The notes beneath the pieces were generated by a model. That model was not told the origin of the DNA, did not search any database, and worked only from the letters and a program-made list of their open reading frames with translations. From contig JAOWCC010000577.1 in NCBI GenBank assembly GCA_030867875.1, positions 154,434,344-154,498,343 of the forward strand: a DNA stretch of 64,000 bases, given 5' to 3'. Positions 33,895 through 44,200 of this stretch are shown here, in pieces (position 1 is the first letter of the stretch; the number at the start of each line of letters is the position of its first letter). A program made the position numbers and the translations under genes. This DNA is from Actinernus sp. WN-2022 (Eukaryota; Cnidaria; Anthozoa; Actiniaria; Actinernidae).

Positions 33895-36069
33895 TTACCA
33901 GGTTGGCTTTAGGTTACCGTTCGGCTTTTTTATGAAGTTTTTCTCCTTTCCTGTCGGGTTAATAATAGCTTGAGTTCCATCAGTGGCGTACGTCCTATTC
34001 GCCACAGTAAACGAGTTATTTGTCGTTACGTCAATGGCCACATTATTTGCTACCACGTGGGCAGTGGTATCCAGCGTCGGGGCTCCTCCAGCCGCTTTGA
34101 AAACCGAGAAATCAAAGGTACAATTAGTAACCCTCCTGTACCAGCCAGTTGGAGTAAAGGCAGACTGCCCGTGGGACTTAGTAGCCTTATAGTAGACATT
34201 ATCCAGTTCGATCATACCTTGGAACTCTTGTCCACCTTCGTACATATCCAGACCGTCTAATGCATCTGAGTTTAGAAGCCGGAATACGGATCTCTTGCTA
34301 CCGTGCACGTGACCATAGCATCGCTCAAAATGCGTCGAGATGAAGCAGTTGTTTAACGTTGCTTCAAAACTAAGCTTGTCGAAGCCCGCACCACTCTTTC
34401 CGATTGTCAAGATAAGCGGCTTTGAAGCGCGGATATTTTGCAGGTTGAACTTCACTGCTAGCATGGTATCGAAGTTGTAAGGCACGGAATCGAAATCAAA
34501 ATGAAGGTAGCCCCCCACATCTTCGTACGATATATTGGAGATGTTAATCTCCCGTGGAAAGACTAATTTCTGGTGGAGTTGGTAGCAGTAGTTATTTCTG
34601 GGTGAAGCAATAAGGTACACATCCCCGCCATGGTTGATGCTAATATTTTCAAGGGTGATCTTTCTGGGAAGGTGGTAGGTACCTGGCTGCGATATCTTCA
34701 CCCCGTCCGATTCGCTGATTGCGCTTTCATTCAGGGAAACTAGAACGATTGCGGTACGCGGCTGTACGGTCTTGCGGGTATTGATAACGCAATCTCTAAA
34801 TATGATTTCTCCTTTAAGTTCACCGTAGTCCGATCGCAGGCTGATGCACGAGCTGGTGCGTTGGACGAATGTGCAGTTGTTCACTATGAAGGACGCATCG
34901 TGCGCTCCGGTTGCAAAACTCACGTTACGTCCAGATATCACACAGTTATCAAGCGTGACATCAGCAACATTAAAATGACCATGAAAAGAATCGATATAGC
35001 CGTCACGCACTGTAATGTCACGCGTATGATTGCCATCAATCGACTTCCATGATGTGTGACACTGAGGGTTCATCACTACGACCTTAACGCAATTCGAAAA
35101 TGTTAAGTCGTAACGCACGTTGTGCGTCACACCAATTTGGTTGTTGGTCACGCCGTGGCCACTTGTACTGAAGCCATTGATTCTTACGTCGAAGGCTTCT
35201 CTAACAGTCAGAATAGCTGAGAATGGGGGAGAGGTGAAGCTCGCATTGCCCTGCATTGCAACAAAGCTGTGAATATCTGTCATATCCCTGTTGATGAATA
35301 GTGCCCCTCTTGATGGTATTCTTACAAGCTCGAATCTTGGGCACTTGAAATCTAGCCTTGAGTCTGGTAGCTTGCGAAGGTAAAGCTGAACATTAGTTGC
35401 TTTGGTAAAATCATGGGTTAGAGTGTAACCAAGGCGACCGTATTTACCCATAACTCCTAGAGAGCGCTTGGGCTCGGGCGTCCACGTTCCCGCGTTATTT
35501 CGCCAGACAGAAGTCGAGTTGGAACTCAGTTTGTAAAAGCTGTTCTCAAACCGTTGTAGCACTGTAGAGTCGTTGAAGATAAACTCTGCTGCCAGATCCA
35601 CCAATGTTGTCTGGTCTAAGTCACTGCTGTTGAAGGACTGAGAAACGGCCCGAGCTGTTCTTTCGTCCGCGATTTTGATTCCCCCTCCGTCGCAAACGAA
35701 TGTCGCACTCGAGAAATCCGTATTTGTATAAACGGTAATATCGCTAGTGATTTTAAATCTTCCACTTCCTACAAGCATTTTTCCCGTCTGTCTCGCGTGG
35801 TCTGCGGCGGTTTGGATAGCCGCGGACGAGTCGTTTTGCCCCGTAGGGTCGATTCCCGGATACTCAAGGATGTTGATAACATCGGCGGTTCGTAGCGCGA
35901 GTTCATCTAAGGCTGACTGAGTGTCGGTAGCTCGAAGCTTACTTGTTGTGTTGTTGTAGTTGATAGTGCTAGCTGCCGTGTTTGTACGGCTGTCAGGATT
36001 AACTGATGAACTGCAACAGCTTGAGTCGTCACTGTCTGCTGAATAGCTTCTTTGTTTTAACCCCGCCAT
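33895..36069 (-). CDS. Phage-tailspike/pectate-lyase-like beta-helix protein, intronless
   Basis: A single uninterrupted 724-codon frame, the longest in the window. Residues 47-61 (ATDTQSALDELALRT) match the connector seen at the start of phage tail fibre and tailspike proteins (ATNVQxALDEL type). Residues 71-92 (PGIDPTGQNDSSAAIQTAAD) match the entry motif of pectate-lyase-3-type tailspikes (G-GDG-TDDT-AIQ-A). The rest is rich in short beta-strand rungs with N, G and V (DITVRDGYIDSF, VTLDNCVISGRNVSF), as in right-handed parallel beta-helices. No signal peptide or membrane segment is visible. By eye the ORF is richer in G+C than its flanks. Substrate and catalytic residues cannot be named. The neighbours are animal genes, so I infer horizontal acquisition from a phage, bacterium or large virus. 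Expression is unknown. Confidence 0.75.
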   Translation of the reverse strand: MAGLKQRSYSADSDDSSCCSSSVNPDSRTNTAASTINYNNTTSKLRATDTQSALDELALRTADVINILEYPGIDPTGQNDSSAAIQTAADHARQTGKMLVGSGRFKITSDITVYTNTDFSSATFVCDGGGIKIADERTARAVSQSFNSSDLDQTTLVDLAAEFIFNDSTVLQRFENSFYKLSSNSTSVWRNNAGTWTPEPKRSLGVMGKYGRLGYTLTHDFTKATNVQLYLRKLPDSRLDFKCPRFELVRIPSRGALFINRDMTDIHSFVAMQGNASFTSPPFSAILTVREAFDVRINGFSTSGHGVTNNQIGVTHNVRYDLTFSNCVKVVVMNPQCHTSWKSIDGNHTRDITVRDGYIDSFHGHFNVADVTLDNCVISGRNVSFATGAHDASFIVNNCTFVQRTSSCISLRSDYGELKGEIIFRDCVINTRKTVQPRTAIVLVSLNESAISESDGVKISQPGTYHLPRKITLENISINHGGDVYLIASPRNNYCYQLHQKLVFPREINISNISYEDVGGYLHFDFDSVPYNFDTMLAVKFNLQNIRASKPLILTIGKSGAGFDKLSFEATLNNCFISTHFERCYGHVHGSKRSVFRLLNSDALDGLDMYEGGQEFQGMIELDNVYYKATKSHGQSAFTPTGWYRRVTNCTFDFSVFKAAGGAPTLDTTAHVVANNVAIDVTTNNSFTVANRTYATDGTQAIINPTGKEKNFIKKPNGNLKPTW

Positions 36070-37468
36070 TAATTGATCCGAGTTAGCGGCTGAAGTGCAG
36101 TCAGTACCACCACAGAATCTCTACTTTTATCAAGCCGACTAGAAGGCCAACACTGACCCTTGAGGAGATTGATTACTGAAACTGAATTTTAATTTGTAAA
36201 GGTCAGCTTTTTACTCGTCTTCTTTTGTTATCATCAGTGAATTTACCCCATCTGTGTAAAGAAATAAAATGTGCCATAATTTAAGCAAATTACCAACATA
36301 AAACGTTTGAAACAAAGCTACATTTAGGTACTTATATTGCCACATGGAACTCCGAGCCATATTTTACATCCTGGTTAGGATGTGGTAACCGCCTTTGAAA
36401 GCAAGGTGTAGCTGAAAGTTTTCCGTTTCGAGTGCTGGCCCTTCTTCATACTAATAAACCACTCGGAAGCAAGGCACGCGGTGTTTACGGGATTTGTTTT
36501 GTCGATGAGATTGAACTCTCCCTTCAGGTAAATAGTCTTAAATTACTTGACCAGAAATTGGCGGTATTTTTGTGGACAATAATGGATGTTACGTTATGTT
36601 AGGAAATCACTACGATGATATCAATATTATTATAAGAGAATTGCAGAGTTCCGTTGTGGGTTCGATTCTGTTCATTTCTATACATATATAAAGTCAGCGA
36701 AATACAAATTGATAAAGTCAAACCTGGGAACTGCAAATCCACCAAAGCAGCAGAACGATGGTGTACGTGTACCACCTGCAGATATTCATTTCCCCAACTC
36801 CCACATGAAACCCCACGATGTTTTTATTGGTACACCTCATCTAAAGGCAGACGTCTACAAAACTGCGATTTTAATAACATTTTACTCATTTCGGTCGTTT
36901 ATTGACGCAAGCTTATTACTGTTTACGCATATGGGCCTCGTACAAATTTGAATTTCTGGAGTGGATTTTTGAATGTATTATATTCGATGATATATGAAAT
37001 GCCATTTTCTCCTTACAGTTTTACTAGGGACAGTACAGTGGATTTAATTTCAATCAATGTGAGAATATCTTTGCTGGTCGGTACGGCGCCTTATATTAAG
37101 GAAGCTTTATTGAAACCGCATTACGGCGAGTCATAACAGTCAATTATTCATAACAAAAAGGCTAAGTGAATATCTGCTTCACAGCGATTGCGAGACAAGA
37201 CTTTTTCTTTTACTGAAAAGATATTGAAATCTTATGCGGTGGCTGTAATTATGCAGTTTTTCGATGTTCCCAAAGCTAGACAGCGAAAACAATTAGATGA
37301 TACCTGCTTCAAGTGTTTTATTTGGACTTGTTTGACTAATTTGTTCATCTCATTCAAATCTACCAACTGAAGAGACTAAACATTCAAAAACGGCTGCATA
37401 AACAACCAACTGAACCGGTTTTCATAAAATATAACTGAGAACGGGAATCAACTTTAGAGAGTTCTTAA
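36070..37468. other. Upstream flank of the tailspike-like gene
   Basis: No second exon or neighbouring viral or bacterial gene is visible. The short ORFs look random. If the tailspike-like gene is transcribed, its promoter should lie here. Confidence 0.4.
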
Positions 37469-37914
37469 AGTGCATATAAGCCTTTGATATCGATTGTACA
37501 TGAAGTGGATAGTCCAACGGTAGAATATTTCTTGATTTGGATGTTGCGTCTATGAGATATAAAGGTTTATATTTTCAATATGCTAATGATGTGATGTCAT
37601 CACCGACATTTGCTGAATTTCTTTGTGCTTGTAAATTAAGCTATTTTCTAATTTAGATTTTTTTTTTGTAAAATCACTTTGATAAGCTTCAAATATAACT
37701 TAGAATTTAAAAAATAGGTAATTTGTCTCCACCAGCATGCTTTTGTATAATAAGTGATGTCGGTGATGACATCACATCATTAGCATATTGGAAATATAAA
37801 CCTTTATATCTCGTAGACGCAACACCCAAATCAAGAAATATTCTACCGTTGGACTATTCACTTCATGTACAATCGATATCAAAGATAACTGGCTAGGGCT
37901 TATATGCATGCACT
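37469..37914. mobile_element. TTAA-target foldback MITE
   Basis: Inverted arms of about 150 bp begin AGTGCATATAAGCC (left) and end GGGCTTATATGCATGCACT (right), with TTAA on both sides (37465-37468 and 37915-37918). The right arm contains the complement of CCTAGCCAGTTATC, shared with the 44-bp satellite at 7327. A degraded half copy lies at about 63,195-63,335. No coding capacity. Confidence 0.8.
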
Positions 37915-37918
37915 TTAA

Positions 37919-38805
37919 GTCAGCTGTTAAGTGGGTTTCATTAGACTCCGTTTGTTGGGGAGTAGAATAGGATGAGGAGAACTGAGTCAAATATTGTCAG
38001 TTAATAAAAGCAATCGAGACATCTCCAGACACAAAATACTGCAGGTAACTAGTTCCTGCCGTAAAAACTAGTTTGATTGGAAACGTAATATTGCACCCAA
38101 GAACACTCAGGAAAAAAATATTCATTCTTTCAATCATTGGTTTTTCATCCGTCTTGGCTCAGTTCGTTTCAGTCCAGCCGACTTTTAATAAAACTGACAA
38201 GAAGTTTGTAAAGCCTATATAGTTTTTTCATAAGCTAATATCTAACTAGCAAGGTTACTCAACGGTATAGAATGATTTTCAACTTCTTTAAGAATTGTTG
38301 TAAAACCAGTAACACCGGGAAACCGGAAAAACGGACGGCAATAGAATACCGGAACAGCACAATTATTGTATCAAAATGTTGTGTTTTCACTCTCCGAAAA
38401 GAGATTAACAATGGCTCCAACAGACACCTGACATCGCCAAAATCCTGTTAGTCAGAGTACTGAAAACAGAGCACTAATGTAGAGATTCAGTGTTTTAATT
38501 CTGAATTTTCGGCTGCCATTAAACACAAAAACAAGCGATAAACACAATGAAAGCACTGCTAGCAAAGCTTACTGATAGAAGCAACGTACTTTTCAGTCAT
38601 CCACAGAGTTAATGTCCTCTGGCTGCGCTCTCTTCTAGTGGATCATTTTCTCAAAATTAGAGCAGTTTTTATTCAAAACCCTAAAAAGAAGACGTCGCCA
38701 ACACTGTACATAGACCATTATGGGGAAGCTTGAGCCCTTGACTTTATGGCTCAGCGGTTTGCACTGGTTAAATTTGGCCCGAGAGGGAGGGTTGATTTAA
38801 GCACT
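37919..38805. other. Intergenic DNA
   Basis: No gene or clear repeat recognised. Confidence 0.35.
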
Positions 38806-38950
38806 CTGGGCCCGGTTGTTCGAAGCGAGGGTAACTTTATCCCTAGGATAGCGCTAAATCTGTAGTTGTAATCTGTACTGTTTATCCTCGGGTTAGCGAT
38901 TGAATCCGGCCCGGGGTAGAGTTTACCCTTCGCTTCGAACAACCGGACTC
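38806..38950. repeat. Small TIR MITE
   Basis: Ends gggcccggttgttcgaagcg and cgcttcgaacaaccgg are inverted copies. The interior is short and AT-rich. No coding capacity. Confidence 0.65.
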
Positions 38951-39511
38951 TGAATTTTACCAATTGAACCCAAATATGCCCAGTAGTGAAAGGGTTAAAC
39001 CAACCCATGCGGCAATTCATTACAACGTATGCGTTTCTCACTTTAGTCGCCATAAGGTTCCCATGCACTCGCTATTTTGATGTAACAATTCTTGGAAGAC
39101 GCTATAGAAAAGGGCGTTTGATGACAAATTAAATCTTGTGTGAGGGGTGGGGGTTAGGGGCATGCCTAGGTACACTCTCAAAAGGGTTTCAAGTCTTTAT
39201 TCACACGCTAGAACATGCATGATAATTCTGTGTATCACTACCAATTTGTACTTCAGTGGTTATATAGCAAATAATAAATAGTCAAGGCCTTGGAAAGCTT
39301 CTAAATGCACTCGCGTTCCGCTTATGCGTTCCCAGTTTTTCAAGACCTCCAAAGTGCATTATTTTATCTTCTATTTGTTTTATAATATAAAACTCGATCT
39401 TTGCAGAAAGAAATTATCGAGCGCGAATTGTAATAAAATCAAGCACGCTGAGCAGCCAAAGAAATTCTCCCGTACGTAATTTATATATTATAATAACAAA
39501 TAAAGAAGCTT

Positions 39512-39665
39512 TAGCCATTTATTATACTGTCACAAAACACGACAGGCACCTGAGAACACGAGAGAAATGTTGAAAATACAAGCCGAAGGCGCGAGCTTTT
39601 GACATTTCTCGAGTGTTCACAAATGTTTGTAATGTTCTATGACAGTGTAATACGTGGCTAAGGTT
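39512..39665. repeat. Small TIR MITE
   Basis: Ends ttagccatttattatactgt and acagtgtaatacgtggctaa are imperfect inverted repeats. The centre (acaagccgaaggcgcgagc) recurs near 190 in this window. Confidence 0.55.
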
Positions 39666-39918
39666 TCTTTACTTGCTCTATGATATAGATTGAAGTGCGT
39701 GAGGAAAGCAAACAATCATCTCAAAACTCTGATAAAACACTATTTTTAGCCAATCAGAGCACGCGTTATATGGTGGCTAAATGAATTCGTAACACTGTCT
39801 GTGTATTTCGTTTTCCCGTGACGTCACACCGCCATCTTGGTCATGTCGTACACGTATTTTCATTTGCCGAGTGAATCTCATGGATTCCTATATATATTAT
39901 TAATAGTAATATTCAGGA

Positions 39919-40920
39919 GGCATTACCAGGAGCGTACCTATGTCATGGGTAGCGCCCACAGCACAGTAGACGATGTGGCTATTTATAGTATATATCACCA
40001 GGAGCCCATTACCAGGAGTGTACCTATGTGATGGGTAGCGCCCACGGCACAGTAGACAATGTGGCTATTTATAGTATATATCACCAGGAGCCCATTACCA
40101 GGAGCGTACCTATGTGATGGGTAGCGCCCACAGCACAGTAGACGATGTGGCTATTTATAGTATAGATCACCAGGAGCCCATTACCAGGAGCGTACCTATG
40201 TGATGGGTAGCGCCCACAGCACAGTAGACGATGTGGCTATTTATAGTATAGATCACCAGGAGCCCATTACCAGGAGCGTACCTATGTGATGGGTAGCGCC
40301 CACAGCACAGTAGACGATGTGGCTATTTATAGTATATATCACCAGGAGCCCATTACCAGGAGTGTACCTATGTGATGGGTAGCGCCCACGGCACAGTAGA
40401 CAATGTGGCTATTTATAGTATATATCACCAGGAGCCCATTACCAGGAGCGTACCTATGTGATGGGTAGCGCCCACAGCACAGTAGACGATGTGGCTATTT
40501 ATAGTATAGATCACCAGGAGCCCATTACCAGGAGCGTACCTATGTGATGGGTAGCGCCCACAGCACAGTAGACGATGTGGCTATTTATAGTATATATCAC
40601 CAGGAGCCCATTACCAGGAGCGTACCTATGTGATGGGTAGCGCCCACAGCACAGTAGACGATGTGGCTATTTATAGTATATATCACCAGGAGCCCTTTAC
40701 CAGGAGCGTACCTATGTGATGGGTAGCGCCCACAACACAGTAGACGATGTGGCTATTTATAGTATAGATCACCAGGAGCCCATTACCAGGAGCGTACCTA
40801 TGTGATGGGTAGCGCCCACAGCACAGTAGACGCTGTGGCTATTTATAGTATATATCACCAGGAGCGTACCTATGTGATGGGTAGCGCCCACAGCACAGTA
40901 GACGATGTGGCTATCTATAG
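39919..40920. repeat. 86-bp satellite (about 12 copies) with higher-order pattern
   Basis: The unit runs cattaccaggagcgtaccta ... atcaccaggagcc every 86 bp. A variant with gtgtacc, cggcacag and acaatg together occurs in the second (from 40,007) and sixth (from 40,351) copies, four units apart. Copies with tatagatc rather than tatatatc also alternate. The last copies are shortened. ORFs across the array are by-products of its periodicity. Confidence 0.92.
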
Positions 40921-41232
40921 ATGGTTTGCACTCAATCCCCAGAGATTCAAATGACAAAGGGCATGGCGGCCATGTTGGTGTACAGAACAAAACAAGCTAA
41001 CGAAGAATCAACATGGCAGCTATGACCTAATCTGGGAGATGCACGCTCCTGATAACCGGCTCCTGTAATATTATAACATTATGCCTTTTATAAAGCTCAG
41101 CAGTCTGCTTCGGTGCGGTTTGGCTCATTCATAGTTATTAGTTTGCTTTTTTTAGTTTCTTTTTGCTTTCTTTGTTGTTATTGTTGGTGCTTTCTTATTG
41201 TACTCTCATATTATTTGTGTTTTTATTTTGGT
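40921..41232. other. 3' flank of the channel gene
   Basis: This would hold the 3' untranslated region of the minus-strand channel gene. An AATAAA (minus strand) lies at 41222-41227, only about 6 bp past the stop codon, and the DNA is T-rich beyond it. Confidence 0.45.
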
Positions 41233-44200
41233 TTATAGATCAGTGTTTTCTGCTGAGCTCAATTCTGATGTAACAAAGTACGCTCCACTTCTCTTGTTCA
41301 TATCTGCGAGAAATTTCTGCTTTTCCACTCTGTGCTTCTTTCGAAGTCTTTTTATCATGGACGTCACTTCCTCGTAAAAGTCTTGAACTAAACTGTGCAG
41401 TTCACACTTCATGTTTGTCATGTTGGCAGACGGCGTTGTCGACTCTGGAAATGAAGCAATAACATATATCATAATAGACGTTTACACTATTACGTCAGTT
41501 GAATACAACTACCAGAATCATTTGCGCAGATTCGTTTGTTTTTCTAATTTGGTATTCTCAGAAGAGTTAAAAATATCTGAACAAGAAAAAGAATTCGAAA
41601 GGGATTCTGGTAGTTGTAGTCAACTGATGTAACAGTGCAAAACGGGAATTAATATAGACTTAACTAGTGTCATCCAGCCTATATGCACTGCATAGATTAC
41701 ATACCTTCTTTTAGTAAAGCTTTTATTATTATAATTATTGTTATTATTATTATCCAAGCAAGCAAATTCAGGCTTGAGGTCACCCATGGAAACTAGGCTA
41801 AATTACGTATATCGTAACCGTTATCAACAAGATAACAGGGTCACGTGATATGTCATGTGATTATCTGAGATTTTGGATTTCAAAGCAATATGCTGTGATG
41901 AATATCAGAGATAGATACGTAAAATCTTAATCAGTAGCTTCCTGTTTTCTCGCCGTTTGAGGGTCAATGACGTCTTGTCCGGTAGCCCATCTAGTATACG
42001 TAAGGTTAAAATGTGTATAATAGGTCACGTGACTTTGAATTTCACCTATTATCTCCTTAACCAATGAACATAGCTCAGGTGCTAAATGTCATCATAACTG
42101 GTTTATAAAGTATAGTCCAAATGCACTGAATGCAGTGGAGTTTTCCTCATCATGAGTCGCAATTCAATAACAATGTGACATTTGTGAACATCTAATTAAA
42201 TGCAATATAAATTTGTCAAGGTCTATTAGTTTTTAGCCTGCTCATAAATTCGAAGAAAAAAGTAACGTCTGCTTACCCGAGCGCTTAATTAGCTTCTAAT
42301 ATGCACACCTCATTGTGTTATGGACCAATCAGATTTTACCTTCCATATCCTGGAAATTGACGTAATGTTAAATTTAAAAGGAATTCAGACAATACATTTG
42401 TCATCGACCAATCATAGGAGAGTGTTCACTGGCGCGCCAATTCACTAAAATTCTAACTGGCTTTGACTGGGCAGAAAAATAAAACCAACGTGCTGACGTC
42501 ATGCTTGCATATTGGAAACTAATTTTAAAAGCGCTCGGGTAAGCAGACGTTACTTTTTTCTTCGAATTTATAGACCCTGTGCATAAGTCCTGGTAACTAG
42601 CATGTCAACGAGGCCGGTAGGTCCTCTGGAATGTTGAAAGTGAAGCGCCCGGGGAGATTGTGAAATGCACTGAACGAATGTTCAGTGAAATAATGCCGTT
42701 AATTTGCTATGCGCCTGGCTGGTTGTACTATAAAGAAACATTTTTCAACTAAACAATCAGTCATGTTCAACACGTTTCACACCTCCTGCTAGTATTTCAA
42801 CTTCAACATTCCAGAGCACCTACCGGCCTCTTTTTCGTGTTGTGACCGCGCGAGTTATGCATAAAGTGTATGAGTGTAAAAAAATACGTCTGCATAGCAG
42901 GCTAATTTGTTTTATCTAGTAAAAAAAATTAAGGTGTATTTTAGCGATTGTTATCATGATTACTACTGAACAAACCAATATATACTTCACGAGAAACAAA
43001 AGCAGGCGCACGCACGTTAATCATGCTAGGAACATTGCGCGTGTCGGCAACACTTCGGAAGCAAACATTTTTTGTAATGTTTCGGAAACTTTATTTTTGC
43101 TTCTCGGAAGCAAATTTTGTAACAAATTAGTTTCGCGCGCACAAACAAGGAAACATTTTGTGAAACACTGAAATTCACAAATGTTTCCGCAACAATGTTT
43201 TCTGGTTTTCCCAGGACTTTAGTGCTGTGTGGATGGGAAATTAGCGACATTTGCGGCGCTGCCAAGTTTCACTGTATAATATGCACAAGTCCGTGTACAC
43301 AGGTGTGCACTAGATACTGATGCGGAATGAAAACTTGAATAGAAAGAGTTCGAATTGTAAAAAGGAAATGCAGATTCATTTTTACAGCATTATCTGACCT
43401 GACAAACATCGCTGAAAATCCTATCGTAAATCATGGTTTAAACAGCGGTTTAAACGTGGTTTACAGCGGAAGCACAAAGAAACGAGCATTCCGACGATAA
43501 TGAAACCCTTTTGCTCACCTATATCTGCGACCTTTCTCTCTGCTCGCCTGTTGTAGAGCAGGTCCCAGGCCAGCCCAAACACAAACGCACATCCAAGCAT
43601 CGCGGAAGTGTAAATTAGTGTCTGCTTGTACAGATGGCCTTCGAAGTCGAAGAGTGAGGAAGATATCTCTGTCGCTAAAGGCTCGTTGGGAACCTAGCAA
43701 TGGAAGACGGAAAGAGGATAATACGAGAGCCCATTTCGTATATATAGTTTCGCACACAAGGTGGGATTTTCTTAGTTTGATTTTGAAGCCCTCCACTCAG
43801 AATTAAATGGGTTTAAAACAAAAAAACGTATAAAAAGAGAGCCTGATAAACTAATGGACTTCTGGTCAGTAAAATTGTGGCATTAATTAAAACTGCAAAA
43901 CATATCATTGGCTTAATTATCTATGGACTTTACCTGTGGTCATCTTTACAACAAGGAACTGGATCATATACAGTGGATCATGGAAAAGTGGTACGGTAGC
44001 CATCAACCCGCACGCCATTATATTCTTGCATTGTAATTACATTGTCTGCTTTTATCGGTGGCCATATGTTTTTTACTTTAAACTAATAAAAATAACATAA
44101 GAATCTTCAAGACATTCGCCATTTGTCCTCATCATTTTAAGAAATGATTAATGAAATCGAAACATTTTCATTACCGAAAACCTGGTTTTCACTAGCGACG

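Noticed and set aside
33970..34260. Plus-strand ORFs opposite the tailspike-like gene
   Set aside because: They are antisense shadows of a long minus-strand frame; they show no domain.
40769..40990. 73-codon minus-strand ORF
   Set aside because: It reads through the 86-bp satellite and repeats itself (YCAVGATHHIGTLLV twice), so it is an artefact of the array.
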